Assembly: GCF_028198165.1 (NCBI RefSeq)
Contig: NZ_CP116339.1
Location: 1,929,001 to 1,993,000 of the forward strand
Direction of reading: 5' to 3'
DNA: 64,000 nucleotides
DNA from: Pseudoxanthomonas sp. JBR18
Lineage (GTDB): Bacteria > Pseudomonadota > Gammaproteobacteria > Xanthomonadales > Xanthomonadaceae
The notes under the pieces were generated by a model. The model had not been told where the DNA came from. It ran no database searches and saw only the letters and a program-made list of their open reading frames with translations. The first letter of the stretch is position 1; every line of letters begins with the position of its first letter. This document shows positions 54,617 to 63,696 of this stretch, piece after piece. The position numbers and the translations under genes were made by a program.

Positions 54617-55921
54617 TCAGGCCGTCGCGCCTGCCGCGGTGGTGGAGAAGGCGTTGGCCTGCTCGGTCCGCAGGCGGTCGATCAGGCGTCCGTGCGGCAG
54701 TTCGACATCGGCGTAGGTGAGCACCTGGTCCTTGGCCACCTCGTGCTTGAGCACGCAGCCCTCGGCCACGCCCATCGGCAGCAGCTGCTCGGCGGCGGTG
54801 ACATCGGCGCGCTCGCACTGGCCGTAGGTCAGGTGGCCGCCCAGTGCATCGATGGTCTCGCCGGCGGCCAGGTCGCGCTTGGCGGTGGCCACCACTTCCA
54901 CGAGCGGGCCGTCCAGCGGCTGCAGCACCGCGTCGCGCAGCAACACCACGCGCGCCACCGACAGCGGCACTTCGAAGTGGCACAGGTGGTAGGGCGTGTA
55001 GAAGCTGTACAGCGGACCTTCGCCCAGCTTGTACAGGTTGAGGTAGTGCTGCTGCTTGGGGTCGTCGTGCGTGGCCAGCACGTACACGCCCGGCCCGGGC
55101 TGGGCGCCGACCACGTAATCCACCGCGCCGCCGACGGCCTTGAGCGCGTCCACGTCGTAGACCTTGGTCAGCGTGTCCACGTGCTCGCGGTGGTCGTAGC
55201 CGGTCATGCCGCGCTTGAGGATGGACATGCCAGTGCCGTTGGCGACGATGGCCTGCTCGAAGCTGATCTTGGTGCCGTCGGCGAAGCTGGTGACCATGTA
55301 CGGGTCCTGGCCCCACTTGGCGGCAAAGCCGGCCTGCGTGGTCGGCGTGCGATACGGGTCCTGCAAGCCCTTGATGTTGCCGCACATCAGCGGCGTGAGC
55401 CCGATGGACTTGACGAAGCGGAACAGGTTCATCTGCACGCCGGGCTGGTCGCCGTCGCAGGCGGTGAAGATCACCCCGGCCGCATCGGCCTTCTTCTTCA
55501 GCAGCGGGCCGACGGTGCCATCCAGCTCGGCGTTCATCGTGACCATGTCGCGGCCGTGGGCGATGGCGGCCAGCGAGATGTGGGCGCCATACTCGACCGC
55601 GCCGGTGGCGTCGATCAGGCAGTCCAGGTCGTCGCATTCGTAGAGCAGCGCCGGGTCATCGGTGACCACGGCGGTGCCGCTGGCGATGGCCTGGGACAGG
55701 GCGCGACCGGTGTCGACCACCTGGGCCTGGACGCCGGCCAGGGCATAGGCCGCCATGGCCTTGTCCACGTTGCGGTTGCAGATCACCGACAGGACCATGC
55801 CGGGCACCGAGTGCACGATCTGGTTGACGATGCCCTTGGCCATGAAGCCCGCGCCATACAGCCCGACGCGGATGGGCATGCCGGCGGCCTGGCGCTCGCG
55901 GAGCAGGCGGTCGATCACCAT
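54617..55921 (-). CDS. SAF domain NAD(P)-binding oxidoreductase of a surface-sugar cluster
   Basis: 434 residues from the ATG at 55921. N-terminal Rossmann fold (RVGLYGAGFMAKGIVNQIVH), a homoserine-dehydrogenase-like middle (DCLIDATGAVEYGAHISLAA; MNAELDGTVGPLLKKKADAA) and a C-terminal SAF-type region (VEVVATAKRDLAAGETIDAL). Such proteins occur beside glucose-1-phosphate cytidylyltransferase and RmlC-like epimerase genes in polysaccharide clusters. They probably act in making an unusual nucleotide sugar or its branch. Reaction not known. It is the last of four tightly spaced minus-strand genes. Confidence 0.82.
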   Translation of the reverse strand: MVIDRLLRERQAAGMPIRVGLYGAGFMAKGIVNQIVHSVPGMVLSVICNRNVDKAMAAYALAGVQAQVVDTGRALSQAIASGTAVVTDDPALLYECDDLDCLIDATGAVEYGAHISLAAIAHGRDMVTMNAELDGTVGPLLKKKADAAGVIFTACDGDQPGVQMNLFRFVKSIGLTPLMCGNIKGLQDPYRTPTTQAGFAAKWGQDPYMVTSFADGTKISFEQAIVANGTGMSILKRGMTGYDHREHVDTLTKVYDVDALKAVGGAVDYVVGAQPGPGVYVLATHDDPKQQHYLNLYKLGEGPLYSFYTPYHLCHFEVPLSVARVVLLRDAVLQPLDGPLVEVVATAKRDLAAGETIDALGGHLTYGQCERADVTAAEQLLPMGVAEGCVLKHEVAKDQVLTYADVELPHGRLIDRLRTEQANAFSTTAAGATA

Positions 55922-55952
55922 GGGGTTGTCCTCAATGCTGGGATATGGGGGT

Positions 55953-56516
55953 TCACAGGCCGCGCAGCTGCTCGACGCCGTGGAAGTCCGGATCGAAGTC
56001 CGGCCACGTGGCGTCCTTGTCGGAAATGATCTTTCCTTCGGCCGGCCACTGGATGTCGAAGGTCGGATCGTTCCAGCGCAGGCCGCGCTCGGCGCTCGGC
56101 TCGTAGAACGCGCTTGCCAGGTAGAACGCCTCGGTGTCCGGCGCCAGGGTCACAAAGCCATGGGCGAAGCCGCGCGGCACGTAATAGGCCAGGCGGTTCT
56201 CCGCGGTCAGTTCCACGCCGTGCCACTTGCGGTACGTGGACGAGTCCGGACGCAGGTCGACGATGCAATCCCACAGCGCGCCGCGCACACAACGCACGAT
56301 CTTGACCTCCGGTGCCGGGGGCAGCTGGTAATGCATGCCGCGCAGCGTGCCGACTTCGGCGTTGTAGGAGTTGTTGACCTGGACAAAGCGATCGACCAGG
56401 CCGGCTGCGGCCATTTCCTTTTCGCAGAACACCCGGGCAAACCAGCCGCGGTCGTCGCCGCGCTTTTCCGGCTCGATGACATAGGCGCCCTTGAGCGGGG
56501 TTTCGTGGAACTTCAT
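55953..56516 (-). CDS. dTDP-4-dehydrorhamnose 3,5-epimerase family protein (RmlC-like)
   Basis: 187 residues. Cupin-type epimerase: YVIEPEKRGDDRGWFARVFC, QVNNSYNAEVGTLRGMHYQL (catalytic His in RGMHYQ), AYYVPRGFAHGFVTLAPDTE. True RmlC acts on dTDP-sugars, but beside a cytidylyltransferase the likely substrate is a CDP-4-keto-6-deoxyhexose. Its ATG overlaps the stop of the epimerase/dehydratase by 4 nt, so the two are co-translated. Confidence 0.88.
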   Translation of the reverse strand: MKFHETPLKGAYVIEPEKRGDDRGWFARVFCEKEMAAAGLVDRFVQVNNSYNAEVGTLRGMHYQLPPAPEVKIVRCVRGALWDCIVDLRPDSSTYRKWHGVELTAENRLAYYVPRGFAHGFVTLAPDTEAFYLASAFYEPSAERGLRWNDPTFDIQWPAEGKIISDKDATWPDFDPDFHGVEQLRGL

Positions 56517-57568
56517 GCGGCGGCCCGCAGGTCTGCGGCCAGCACCCCACTGTCGACCAGCCCTTCCAGGATGCGCAGGCGGATGAAGCCGCTCTGGCGG
56601 AAGTTGCGGTCGGAAAAGGCGGTGCGCTGCAGCTCGTCGCGCAGCTCGGCGATGGTGCCTTCCAGCGTTTCGATCGGCTGGTGCTCGGGCGCCAGCTGCT
56701 CGAACAGGGTGAAGTCCACGCGGTAGGAGCGGTTATCGGCTGGTGCGTTGGTGGAGATGGACACCTCTGCGGTCGGGATCGCCACGCCCACGGCCTGGGC
56801 CAGGTCGCGGATCTGCACGTTCCAGCGGTCCGAGCCGGCATTGACGAACAGGTAGCGGCCGCCATTGTCGGCCGGGCGCTGGATCGCCCACTCGATGGCG
56901 CGCGACATGTCGCGCACGTGGATCAGCGGGCGCCACGGCGTGCCATCGGAGAGCACCTCGACCTTGCCGCTGGCCACCGCGCCGGCGACGAAGTCGTTGA
57001 GCACCAGGTCCAGGCGCAGGCGCGGCGAGGCGCCGCAGGCGGTGGCGAAGCGCAGCGCGGTGATCACCATGTCGGTGTCCATCGCCGCCAGGCCGGTCTC
57101 GGTATCGATCTTGGAGTGCGCGTAGGCGGTCAGCGGGGCGATGCCGCTGGTTTCGGAGCGCGGCGTGCCGTCGGCGGCGGCGCCGTAGACGCTACAGCTG
57201 GAGGCGAACACGAAGTGCTTCACCCCCGCCTCGGCAGCGGCCTGGGCGACCGACAGGCTGGCCTTGCAGTTGATCTGGTCGGTGACGATCTCGAACCGCT
57301 TGCCCATCGCGTCGTTGGACACCGCGGCCAGATGCACGACCGCGTCGAAACCGGTCAGGTCCTTCGCGGTCAGGTCGCGCACGTCGCGGAACCACTGTTC
57401 GTCCAGGACGACCTCGGGCAGGCCGCGCTTGTCCGACAGGCAGTGCGCGAACCAGCCGCGGTCCACGCCGACCAGGTAAGCCTCGGGGAAACGCTGGCGC
57501 AGGTGGCGGGCCAGGACCGGGCCGATATAGCCCATGTTGCCGGTGATCAGGATACGCATCGTCTTCAT
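56513..57568 (-). CDS. NAD-dependent epimerase/dehydratase (extended SDR)
   Basis: 351 residues from the ATG at 57568, chosen because it overlaps the rfbF stop (ATGA). Rossmann loop ILITGNMGYIGPVL, then VHLAAVSND, SSCSVYG, and the catalytic YAHSK (YxxxK). It is not close to CDP-glucose 4,6-dehydratase (RfbG) by eye, so the expected dehydratase of the CDP-3,6-dideoxyhexose route may be replaced by this protein, or a different sugar is made. Coupled on both sides to its neighbours. Confidence 0.88.
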   Translation of the reverse strand: MKTMRILITGNMGYIGPVLARHLRQRFPEAYLVGVDRGWFAHCLSDKRGLPEVVLDEQWFRDVRDLTAKDLTGFDAVVHLAAVSNDAMGKRFEIVTDQINCKASLSVAQAAAEAGVKHFVFASSCSVYGAAADGTPRSETSGIAPLTAYAHSKIDTETGLAAMDTDMVITALRFATACGASPRLRLDLVLNDFVAGAVASGKVEVLSDGTPWRPLIHVRDMSRAIEWAIQRPADNGGRYLFVNAGSDRWNVQIRDLAQAVGVAIPTAEVSISTNAPADNRSYRVDFTLFEQLAPEHQPIETLEGTIAELRDELQRTAFSDRNFRQSGFIRLRILEGLVDSGVLAADLRAAA

Positions 57569-58338
57569 TCCCAGACGCGCCAGGGCGCCTTGTTGGTGGT
57601 CCACAGGTCGTTGAGGTAGTTCTTGTCGCGCAAGGTGTCCATCGGCTGCCAGAAGCCGGTGTGCCGGTAGACGCTGAGCTGGCGCTGGGCGACCAGACGT
57701 TCCAGCGGCGCGTTTTCCCAGACCGAGTCGTCGCCGTCGATGAAATCGACCACCTTGGGGGAGAGGACGAAGAAACCGCCGTTGATCAGGCCATCGCCAT
57801 CGGCGGGTTTCTCGCGAAAGCCGGTGACCGCATCGCCTTCCACGTGCAGGGCGCCGAAGCGGCCCGGCGGCTGCACCGCGGTCACCGTCGCCAGGCGTCC
57901 TTCACGCCGGTGCAGCGCGATGCCCGCGCCGATGTCCACGTCGGAGACGCCATCGCCATAGGTCAGGCAGAACGCCTCCTCATCCTGCAGGTAGGGCATG
58001 ACACGCTTGAGACGACCGCCGGTCATGGTGGCCGGACCGGTATCCACCAGCGTCACCCGCCAGGGTTCTGCGCGCGAATTGTGCAGGGTGGTGGTGTTGG
58101 TGGACAGGTCGCAGGTGATGTCCGAATGCATCAGGTGGTAATTGATGAAGAAGTCCTTGATGACCTCGCCCCGGTAGCCCAGGCACACGACGAAGTCGTT
58201 GATGCCGTGATGGCTGTAGATCTTCATGATGTGCCAGAGGACCGGCATGCCGCCGATCTCCACCATCGGCTTGGGTCTGACCGAGGTTTCCTCGGAGATC
58301 CGGGTGCCCAGGCCGCCGGCCAGGATGACGGCCTTCAT
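57565..58338 (-). CDS. rfbF: Glucose-1-phosphate cytidylyltransferase
   Basis: 257 residues. Nucleotidyltransferase opening KAVILAGGLGTRISEETSVR, then PKPMVEIGGMPVLWHIMKIY, which is diagnostic of RfbF, and FCLTYGDGVSDVD with its metal Asp. It makes CDP-glucose from CTP and glucose-1-phosphate, the entry to CDP-linked deoxysugars of lipopolysaccharide. First of a four-gene run with stop/start overlaps. Confidence 0.95.
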   Translation of the reverse strand: MKAVILAGGLGTRISEETSVRPKPMVEIGGMPVLWHIMKIYSHHGINDFVVCLGYRGEVIKDFFINYHLMHSDITCDLSTNTTTLHNSRAEPWRVTLVDTGPATMTGGRLKRVMPYLQDEEAFCLTYGDGVSDVDIGAGIALHRREGRLATVTAVQPPGRFGALHVEGDAVTGFREKPADGDGLINGGFFVLSPKVVDFIDGDDSVWENAPLERLVAQRQLSVYRHTGFWQPMDTLRDKNYLNDLWTTNKAPWRVWE

Positions 58339-58475
58339 GGATATGCCTTTCGCATCGCGCGCTTCGTCCTTCGCCGGAGGGCCGGCTGCATGCTTCCTGC
58401 GCGCACCGGAAACGATGCGCGCAAGGGGTGATGGCGGCCCTCCCGCCGCCGGATGGGTTGGGTCCTGCCGATCAG

Positions 58476-59660
58476 TCAGGCGGTGACGTCGTGCCTCCGC
58501 ACCAGCGGTGCCCCGTGGGCGAGGTCCACCATCCCGGCCATGTGGGCCAGGCGATCAATGCGTTGCTGCAGGCGCGGGCTGCGCGCCAGACCGACGGTGT
58601 CGAGCAGCTGCCCCCAGCGATGGGCCCAGTCGTGCCGACGCAGGTTTTGGCTGACGTTCATCGCGCGGGCGCGCTCGAGGCGCGCGGTCTGCCCGCCCAG
58701 GTCGTTGAGGAATGCGCCGATGTCGGCCGTCTCTGGTGGCAGCTCGATGACCGCGTCGGGCCAGTCGAAGTGATGGGCGAACTCCAGGCAGTGCTGGGCC
58801 GAACCCAGGACGACGGCCCCGCCGGCGGTGCCTTCGAAGTACCGCGTGGCCAGCGCGTTCTTGCGCACGCCCTTGAACACGCCAAAGGTGTCCACCGTGA
58901 AGTCGTAGGCGATGAAGTACTTGGCGCGCTTGATCATCGCCGCGGTCTGGCTGCGATGCTCGGCCCAGTCGGCGACCGACGCCGCACGCAGGGTGTCGTG
59001 GACGTAGAAGAAGTTGCCGTCCTGGGCGGCCAGCGCGCTGAGCTTGGTGTGCAGCTCGGGCATGCGTCGGCCAATGCTCAATACATCGATGCTGCGCGGC
59101 GGAGCTTCCGGATAGGGGCAGGCCAGCAGCGTGTCGCACGCGCTGGGCAGGAACGAGATCGGCGTGGAGGTGTAGCGCTGCAGTGCCGGGATGCTTTCGG
59201 CATTGAGCACGAACACGTGGTCGAACTGATCCAGCATGCGCAGTTCGGCGGCCTGGTGGGGGAAGCGCTCGGGCCAGCCTTCCAGCAGATAGGCATAGGC
59301 CTTGTCGCAGCGCTGGCGCCAGCCGCGCAGCTTGCGCAACGCGGTCAGCTCATTGGGGAACTGGCACGCGTAGAGGAAGACATCGTAGTCGCGCTCGACG
59401 GTGACGGCCTGCGCATTGGAGAACCCGGGTTGCCCCAGTCGCCGCCACGACTGTGACACCACCCGGTGGCGCAACTCGTTCCACAGGTAGCCCATGCTCG
59501 GGTTGACCCCGCGCCCGGCGGCATGCGCCGAAGGCTCGGGCACGAGGACGTCCGCATCCTCCACCTGGGCGATGACGTTGAGAAATGCGAATGCCTGCCC
59601 GTTGAAGGGCTCGGGCCACGCGTTGTAGTTGGAAGACAGCAAGACAGACCGGTCGGCCAT
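58476..59660 (-). CDS. Glycosyltransferase, CgeB-like family 1
   Basis: 394 residues from the ATG at 59660, behind GAGGGAC. N-terminal region SVLLSSNYNAWPEPFNGQAF; central VFVLNAESIPALQRYTSTPI and ISFLPSACDTLLACPYPEAP; DVLSIGRRMPELHTKL; C-terminal LATRYFEGTAGGAVVLGSAQ, in which Glu and Gly contact the nucleotide sugar. That layout suits a GT-B enzyme of the CgeB-like type. It may use the CDP- or other sugar made by the four genes downstream. Acceptor unknown. Confidence 0.8.
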   Translation of the reverse strand: MADRSVLLSSNYNAWPEPFNGQAFAFLNVIAQVEDADVLVPEPSAHAAGRGVNPSMGYLWNELRHRVVSQSWRRLGQPGFSNAQAVTVERDYDVFLYACQFPNELTALRKLRGWRQRCDKAYAYLLEGWPERFPHQAAELRMLDQFDHVFVLNAESIPALQRYTSTPISFLPSACDTLLACPYPEAPPRSIDVLSIGRRMPELHTKLSALAAQDGNFFYVHDTLRAASVADWAEHRSQTAAMIKRAKYFIAYDFTVDTFGVFKGVRKNALATRYFEGTAGGAVVLGSAQHCLEFAHHFDWPDAVIELPPETADIGAFLNDLGGQTARLERARAMNVSQNLRRHDWAHRWGQLLDTVGLARSPRLQQRIDRLAHMAGMVDLAHGAPLVRRHDVTA

Positions 59661-59992
59661 ATCCAAGTCCCTCGCCGGGCTGGGGATGTTTGACGTAACA
59701 CGCTTCCGCATCACGGGAGTACGCGCCCGCGCACCCGGCGCGATCGATGTCATCCCCTGTTGTGGATCACCGGCCGCGATATGCCTGCGGACGGCCCGCG
59801 ATGTAGCCGATGTTACCGGTCGTCGCTGTCTTCCCCGCAAACGCAACGCTCACGCGGAAGTCGAACGCCTCGATGACCAGGAGCAATCCCCTGTACGGCT
59901 ACACCGCGTTACAACGCAACAACCGGCCCGGACAGGACGCAGGCCGTGCATGGGTCGATATCACGGTGTGGACACGCCGTCCCGAGGCGTCC
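59661..59992. other. Intergenic region, nothing recognised
   Basis: 332 bp between the glycosyltransferase start and the opgD stop, both minus-strand. Open frames here do not look coding. It must contain the promoter of the surface-sugar run, which I could not pinpoint. Confidence 0.4.
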
Positions 59993-61600
59993 TCAGTAGA
60001 GCTTGCGTTCGGCTTCCGGTGGCGGACTGAACTGATACAGCCAGGTTTCGCTCAGGGCACCCTGATCGTTCTTCAGGTACAGGCGCAGGTCGATCTGGCT
60101 GCTGTCCGTTTTGTCAGGCACCACGTCGAACATCACCCGGTAGCCGTGGATCTCGTGCAGCGGACGGCAGGAGACGGTCTCCAGGCGGCCGCCGCTGATC
60201 TGCAGCTCGGGGGTGACCTCGGCGTTGGCCGCCTCCAGGGCGGCCAGCTTGCCGCCCTTGAAATCCACCGCGAAGCGCTGCGACCAGGTCTTGCGCTTCT
60301 GCCCGACCACGCCGCCCAGGCCGGTCCGGCTGGCCACGCAGATCGCGTCGGTCGGGGTGCTGGGCGCCGCCGAGCCCCAGTAGAGCTTGTAGCCGTACAG
60401 CAGTTCCTGGCCGGCCTGCGGTTTGTCCTTGGGGTTCCAGAACGCCACGATGTTGTCGAAGGTCTCGTCCACCGTGGGGATCTCGATCAGCTGGACCGAG
60501 CCCTCCCCCCAGCCGGCCTTGGGTTCCACCCACAGGCAGGGGCGCTTCTCGTAGAACACCCCGTCGTCCTGGTAATGGTCGAAGTCGCGGTCGCGCTGGA
60601 GCAGGCCGAAGCCCTTGGGATTGTTGTCGGCAAAGGCGTTGAAGCGCAGCTGTGGCGGATTGGTCAGCGGACGCCAGATCCATTCGCCGCTGCCGGTATG
60701 CAGGGCCAGGCCATCGGTGTCGTGGATCTCCGGGCGCCAGTCCCAGGCCATACGGCGGTCGTTTTCGCCGGCCTGGTACATGCTGGTGCACGGGCCCAGG
60801 CCCATGCGCTCGATGGTCGTGCGCGGGTACAAGGCGCAGTCGATGTCCATCAGCAGCGGCTCACCGGGGGTCAGCGCGAAGCGATAGGCGCCGGCGACGC
60901 TGGGCGAATCCAGCAGGCCGTAGATCACCAGCGTGTCCTGGCCCGGATCGGGGCGCTCCAGGTAATAGGCCACGAAGTCCGGGAATTCCTCCGGCTTGCC
61001 CATGCCTGTGTCGATCGCCAGGCCGCGTGCGGACTGGCCGTACTGGCCCTCCTTGCCGACCGCGCGGAAGTAGCTCGCGCCCAGGAAGGCGGCGAAGTCG
61101 CGGTCCGGGTCGGCCTTGGTGTTCAGACGGAAGCCGGCGAATCCGAGCGAGTCGGGCAGCTTGGCCTTGGCCAGGCCGCTGCTGCCGTAGTCGAACATGC
61201 CGGGGTTGTACTTGATCTCCCGGGCCTGGCCGTCGGCGACCTCGTGCATGGTCACCGGCTTCTTGAAATACAGGCCCATGTGGAAGAACTGGGCCAGGAA
61301 CGCGTCGTCCTGGCCGGCCCACAGCGCATGGTCCTTGCGGTAACGAATCGCCTGGTACTGGTCCCAGGTCAGCCCTTCCAGCGCGGGAGGCAGCGGACCG
61401 CCATGCACGTGGTAGGGCTTGGACGCCAGGGCACGCGCCTGGCCCTTGAGGCTGGCGTAGTCGAAGGGCTGGGCCGGGCCGAACACCAGATGCCGCTTGC
61501 CCGTGGCGGCCAAGGCCGATGGGGACAACAGCAAGGCAGGGGGCAGGCCGAGGGCGGCCAAGGTGCCGGCAGCGCGGGTCAGGAACTGGCGTCGGATCAT
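59993..61600 (-). CDS. opgD: Osmoregulated periplasmic glucan biosynthesis protein OpgD
   Basis: 535 residues. A twin-arginine signal peptide (IRRQFLTRAAGTLAALGLPP) distinguishes OpgD from its Sec-exported paralogue OpgG. The periplasmic domain is MdoG-type: GPAQPFDYASLKGQARALAS, FHMGLYFKKPVTMHEV, GASYFRAVGKEGQYGQSARG, WIWRPLTNPPQLRFNAF, DGVFYEKRPCLWVEPKAGWG. It shapes the glucan backbone made by OpgH; OpgD from E. coli has been reported to have endo-glucanase activity. No opgH is in the window. Divergent from the sensor kinase gene. Confidence 0.92.
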   Translation of the reverse strand: MIRRQFLTRAAGTLAALGLPPALLLSPSALAATGKRHLVFGPAQPFDYASLKGQARALASKPYHVHGGPLPPALEGLTWDQYQAIRYRKDHALWAGQDDAFLAQFFHMGLYFKKPVTMHEVADGQAREIKYNPGMFDYGSSGLAKAKLPDSLGFAGFRLNTKADPDRDFAAFLGASYFRAVGKEGQYGQSARGLAIDTGMGKPEEFPDFVAYYLERPDPGQDTLVIYGLLDSPSVAGAYRFALTPGEPLLMDIDCALYPRTTIERMGLGPCTSMYQAGENDRRMAWDWRPEIHDTDGLALHTGSGEWIWRPLTNPPQLRFNAFADNNPKGFGLLQRDRDFDHYQDDGVFYEKRPCLWVEPKAGWGEGSVQLIEIPTVDETFDNIVAFWNPKDKPQAGQELLYGYKLYWGSAAPSTPTDAICVASRTGLGGVVGQKRKTWSQRFAVDFKGGKLAALEAANAEVTPELQISGGRLETVSCRPLHEIHGYRVMFDVVPDKTDSSQIDLRLYLKNDQGALSETWLYQFSPPPEAERKLY

Positions 61601-61866
61601 GGAAGAGAGGCAGTGGCGGGGCTGCCAACATGCTATCGGCCGTTAGGGGTGACGTGGTGAGGGCCGTCTTCACGGTGCGTTTCACCTGTTCAGGTTCTGC
61701 TTGTGGATCCTTTTGCTCAGCGGTCCGCGCGAGCCGCATCCCTGGTCCAGACCCGCAACATGAATAACGTGAACCCGGTACGATGTGCCTCAATCTTTGG
61801 ACGTTCCGCATGCCGCCCGCTACGCGCGCGGCGGGCTGACGCCGCGCCCTGCCGCCTGGGAGCCTG

Positions 61867-63696
61867 ATGCTGTCGCAAACTTCCAGAGAACAGTGGGTGA
61901 GCTGGCGCCTGCCGTTACTCGTGCTGATCGTGCTGCTGATCGTGGTGGCACCGACCTTGCTGCGCCAGCAGCTGCAGGACGACACGCTGGACGCGGTCGA
62001 CCTGGTCACGCATACCCGCGAGGTCCAGGCAGACATTTCCAGGCTGAATGTGGAGATCCGCGAGATCGAGCAGTCCGCGCTGTTGGTCAATCTGGGCGCC
62101 ACGCTGCCACGGTTGCGTGAGCGCGTGCAGGACGGCCCCAACGAAATCCAGCGCCAGCTCGATCAGATCACCCAGTTGACCCGTGACAACGCACCCCAGC
62201 AGGTCCGTCTTGGCCAGCTCAAAGAGGTGCTGCAACGGCGCGCCATGCTGGCCAACGAGTTGCTCGACGCTCCGCCCGAGCGTCGCGCGGAGGTCGTGCA
62301 GGCGCTTGCCAACGACTATCCCGTCCGCCCGCTCATGATGGACATCTATCAATCCGAACAGGGGCTGGCGCAGGGGCGTATCGCCCAGGCCGAGCGCTCG
62401 CGGCGGCTGGGTAACTGGGTCGGCTGGGGCGGATTGGCGGTCCAGCTGCTGCTGCTGGCGGTGATCACCATGCTGCTTGGACGCCAGATCGGACAGCGGT
62501 TGAGCGCCGAGCAGGCCAGTTCACGCGCCGACGCACGCGCCTCGGCGGTGCTGCAGACCGTGCGCGAGCCGATCGTGCTGCTGGACGGCGAGCTGCGGGT
62601 CTTGATGCATAACGCCGCCTTCGCCGAACTCTATGAAGTGGAGGGCGATCTGAACCACCATCCGCGGCTCGTCGAGGTCAGCGAGGCGTGGGAAGACGAG
62701 GTCGTGCGCCAGCGCCTGATCGATGTGCTGGCCCGCGGGCGCGAACTGTGGGACTACGAGGTCCAGCAGGAGACCGCGGGCGGCGTGGCGCGCATCCTGC
62801 TGCTCAACGCCCGGCGCATGGTGCTGCCCGACCTGGAGGACGAGGCGGTGCTGATGACGGTCAGCGACGTCACTACCCAGAAGGTCAGCCAGCAGCGCAT
62901 CATCGACCTCAATCGACAGCTGGAAGGCAAGATCGAGCAGGTGTCGGACGTCAATCGCGAGCTGGAGGCCTTCAGCTATTCGGTCTCCCATGACCTGCGC
63001 GCGCCGCTGCGCCACGTGTCAGGCTTCTCCGACAAGCTGCAACGCCATCTGGGAGAATCGGCAGACGAGCGCAGCCGCCATTACCTGCAGGTGATCGGCG
63101 ATTCGGCCCGGCGCATGTCCTCACTGATCGACGACCTGCTGGTGTACTCGCGCCTGGGTCGCAGCGCGCTGCGTCTGCAGGCGGTGGACATGCAGTCGCT
63201 GGTGGCCGAGACCCGGGCGATGCTCGATGCCAATGTCAGCGCCGACAAGCACGCCTTGCCGTTGCGCGTGGACTGGGACATCCAGCCCCTGCCGATCCTG
63301 GTCGGCGACGAGAACATGCTGCGCCAGGTCTGGCAGAATCTGCTCGGCAACGCGGTCAAGTACAGCGGCAAGCACGAAGTCGCCCAGATCCAGGTCGGTT
63401 ACGCGCTGGAAGGCGAAGGCAACCATCACTTCTGGGTCAAGGACCACGGCGCGGGCTTCGACATGGCCTATGCCGGCAAGCTGTTCGGCGTGTTCCAGCG
63501 CCTGCACAAATCCAGCGAATACGCCGGCACCGGCATCGGGCTGGCCAGCGTACGTCGGGTGGTGGCCCGCCACGGCGGCCGAGTCTGGGCCGAGGCGGAG
63601 CCCGACAAGGGCGCCACCTTCCATTTCATCATCCCCACCGGCCAGGACACCGCAAGCCTGCCGGCGGCACCTTCACCCTCAGAGCTCAACGCATGA
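61867..63696 (+). CDS. Membrane sensor histidine kinase with PAS domain
   Basis: 609 residues. TM1 at about 14-31, a periplasmic helical sensor of about 150 residues (CHASE3-like), TM2 at about 181-203 (GWGGLAVQLLLLAVITMLLG), a PAS domain (about 225-340: IVLLDGELRVLMHNAAFAEL), then HisKA with the phospho-His in FSYSVSHDLRAPLRHVSGF (about 373) and HATPase (WQNLLGNAVKYSGKH; DHGAGFDMAYAGKLFGVFQR; GTGIGLASVRRVV). The kinase core resembles phytochrome-type kinases. Its stop overlaps the response-regulator ATG, a cognate pair. The signal is unknown. Confidence 0.92.
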   Translation: MLSQTSREQWVSWRLPLLVLIVLLIVVAPTLLRQQLQDDTLDAVDLVTHTREVQADISRLNVEIREIEQSALLVNLGATLPRLRERVQDGPNEIQRQLDQITQLTRDNAPQQVRLGQLKEVLQRRAMLANELLDAPPERRAEVVQALANDYPVRPLMMDIYQSEQGLAQGRIAQAERSRRLGNWVGWGGLAVQLLLLAVITMLLGRQIGQRLSAEQASSRADARASAVLQTVREPIVLLDGELRVLMHNAAFAELYEVEGDLNHHPRLVEVSEAWEDEVVRQRLIDVLARGRELWDYEVQQETAGGVARILLLNARRMVLPDLEDEAVLMTVSDVTTQKVSQQRIIDLNRQLEGKIEQVSDVNRELEAFSYSVSHDLRAPLRHVSGFSDKLQRHLGESADERSRHYLQVIGDSARRMSSLIDDLLVYSRLGRSALRLQAVDMQSLVAETRAMLDANVSADKHALPLRVDWDIQPLPILVGDENMLRQVWQNLLGNAVKYSGKHEVAQIQVGYALEGEGNHHFWVKDHGAGFDMAYAGKLFGVFQRLHKSSEYAGTGIGLASVRRVVARHGGRVWAEAEPDKGATFHFIIPTGQDTASLPAAPSPSELNA

